Part shown: piece by piece, positions 49,276 through 50,339 of the stretch
How positions within the stretch are numbered: the stretch's first letter is position 1
How the letters are laid out: every line of letters begins with the position of its first letter
Assembly (NCBI GenBank): GCA_030066625.1
Contig: JASJBG010000002.1
Span: 1-50,339 of the forward strand
DNA from: Woeseiaceae bacterium
Lineage (GTDB): Bacteria > Pseudomonadota > Gammaproteobacteria > Steroidobacterales > Woeseiaceae
Length of the DNA: 50,339 nucleotides
Direction of reading: 5' to 3'
The notes under the pieces: generated by a model
What the model was told of the DNA's origin: nothing
The model's input: the letters and a program-made list of their open reading frames with translations, nothing else
Databases searched by the model: none
Position numbers and translations under genes: made by a program

Positions 49276-50253
49276 CTATTTGAGTGTTCGCCAGACGCCA
49301 CCGAACGCTTCATCTTCGGTTCCGATCGCAAGTACGCTCCCCTCAGCCTGCGTCGTAGGGGCGGCCAATGCCTCGATCTTGAAGCCGTCGACAGTGTGCG
49401 ACACAGAGAACGAATCGACGATCTGAACCGGATCGGGATCGTCAGCCATAACCACTGCAACTTGGTACACGATGCTCTTGAACGGGCCGGAGTCGCCGAG
49501 ATCCTCCGATGCAGCCGCCCACAGATTGTTTTCCGAATCCAGGTGCAACGCGGATATGTCCCTGTTGCTGGCGGGATCACTCCAGGATCCGGGAGCATCT
49601 ACAGTCTTGCCCGCTATGCCCGCGGCTGAGAACCGCAGGTCTCCCGGTGCGTCCAAATCGATTACAAGCCAACGCAGCAATCCGGCGGCGTAAACCGATG
49701 AGCCGCCGCGCTCGCCAAGAATCACCAGGGTACTGCCATCGCTCCTTGCGGCACAGGCAATGCCCTCGATTTCGTCGCCGGCGGGATCGAGCCGACCTTT
49801 AGGATCGAATTCAGGCAACTCGAATGTATACAGAACCTCGAGCTGGTACGGGATCTTCGCGATGTCGACCTTTACGTGAAACATCCGGCCAAAACTGCCA
49901 TCGTAGTGCCCGGCCTCCACAAGCAGGAATTCTCCGTCACGCTCGGGAATCGAGCACACGCCCTCGAGATCATTGGACCTGCCGTCTTCATGTTCCCACT
50001 CTGCAGGACTCACTGGCGTGACGACGACGTTCTGGTCAGCGATCACTTCGACAACGCTTATTCGTGCGCCAGGTTCGTGTGATAGTTCGTCATGGACCGC
50101 CAAATAGTGCGTGTCGTCAATCATTGCCATTCCGCTGAATCCATTGCTGGATGCGTCTACCGAGCCCGTTTGCGTGACACAGCCACCTGCGAACAGTGCA
50201 GCCAGGCAAGGAAATACGACGGCGCCATAAATAGAAGGAGTTTTTCGCGTCAC
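49276..50253 (-). CDS. lipoprotein with phytase-esterase/propeller-like domain
   Basis: 325 residues. I start at the GTG at 50253, with GAGGAAACT upstream; an ATG 72 nt earlier has no such site. A signal peptide ends in the lipobox LFAGGC (Cys about 25). The rest resembles a beta-propeller: SNDLEGVCSIPERDGEFLLV, then DEIEGIACAARSDGSTLVILGERGG and RDISALHLDSENNLWAAASEDLGD, spaced like blades, similar in feel to the esterase-like-activity-of-phytase family. The exact family is uncertain. It follows the truncated remnant on the opposite strand; no other gene of its operon is visible before the window end. Confidence 0.7.
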   Translation of the reverse strand: MTRKTPSIYGAVVFPCLAALFAGGCVTQTGSVDASSNGFSGMAMIDDTHYLAVHDELSHEPGARISVVEVIADQNVVVTPVSPAEWEHEDGRSNDLEGVCSIPERDGEFLLVEAGHYDGSFGRMFHVKVDIAKIPYQLEVLYTFELPEFDPKGRLDPAGDEIEGIACAARSDGSTLVILGERGGSSVYAAGLLRWLVIDLDAPGDLRFSAAGIAGKTVDAPGSWSDPASNRDISALHLDSENNLWAAASEDLGDSGPFKSIVYQVAVVMADDPDPVQIVDSFSVSHTVDGFKIEALAAPTTQAEGSVLAIGTEDEAFGGVWRTLK

Positions 50254-50339
50254 AGTTTCCTCCACGGCCGCTCGCGCATTCGATCGATTCAGCGCGAGTC
50301 GACATTCGTCGCGGAATCGATGCACTCCGCCAGCAGCTG

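Overview
The window is about 50 kb of GC-rich, gene-dense chromosome. No rRNA or tRNA gene, insertion sequence, integrase or CRISPR array was seen. The gene content (liu-type leucine degradation, P-II with Tyr51, proB-proA, a PlpD-like patatin/outer-membrane barrel protein, a TonB-dependent receptor, an E. coli-type SOS box) suggests a free-living, aerobic, probably marine or soil Gammaproteobacterium of the Steroidobacterales/Woeseiales/Chromatiales kind. The rank is an inference from protein character, not from a marker gene.

Layout. 1-2901: leucine/isovalerate catabolism (isovaleryl-CoA dehydrogenase, methylcrotonyl-CoA carboxylase beta subunit, then the start of a phosphotransferase-family gene). 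2983-5193: desaturase, VOC protein and LuxR-type regulator in one operon. 5282-7679: P-II, and a convergent operon for DNA repair (AlkD-like and hypoxanthine-DNA glycosylase), a VOC protein and a MAPEG protein. 7752-9794: a small secreted protein and an operon of a histidine phosphatase and a D-2-hydroxyacid dehydrogenase that carries a signal peptide. 9908-19587: a ten-gene operon closed by a clear terminator, built of a TlpA-like thioredoxin, secreted TPR proteins, a TPR lipoprotein, ExbB, two ExbD and a TonB/AgmX-like protein. It looks like a proton-motive-force-driven envelope machine of the Tol/Exb/Agl class. 20020-25147: ApbE divergent from LemA-M48 peptidase, then a YSC84-like secreted protein and an EexN-like lipoprotein. 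25337-27220: an MFS transporter fused to a PlsC acyltransferase.

27217-32363 is the most unusual part. A 1329-residue membrane ATPase (AAA/STAND-like domain, one membrane segment, proprotein-convertase P domain, WD40 propeller) is translationally coupled (GTGA) to a secreted, self-processing DmpA/BapA-type P1 peptidase. I propose it as an undescribed trans-envelope ATPase-peptidase system.

32477-37130: a small conserved protein, the patatin/OMP protein and a TonB-dependent receptor, the last two sharing a palindromic -10. 37094-43670: ilvN-proB-proA-glpD in one operon on the minus strand, divergent from ilvB, so the two acetolactate synthase subunits are not in one operon. 43806-47486: an orphan ParA ATPase, threonine/serine dehydratase with pterin-carbinolamine dehydratase, an OmpA-family protein and a GNAT-like protein. 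47625-50253: a DUF222-HNH endonuclease gene with a near-consensus LexA box, a truncated SMI1/KNR4-like remnant and a propeller-like lipoprotein.

The genome is compact. Four convergent pairs overlap by exactly 4 nt through CTAG or TTAG stop signals, many operon genes overlap by 1-23 nt, and GTG/TTG starts are common. All start choices, promoters and hairpins are read by eye; family assignments rest on motifs and were not searched.
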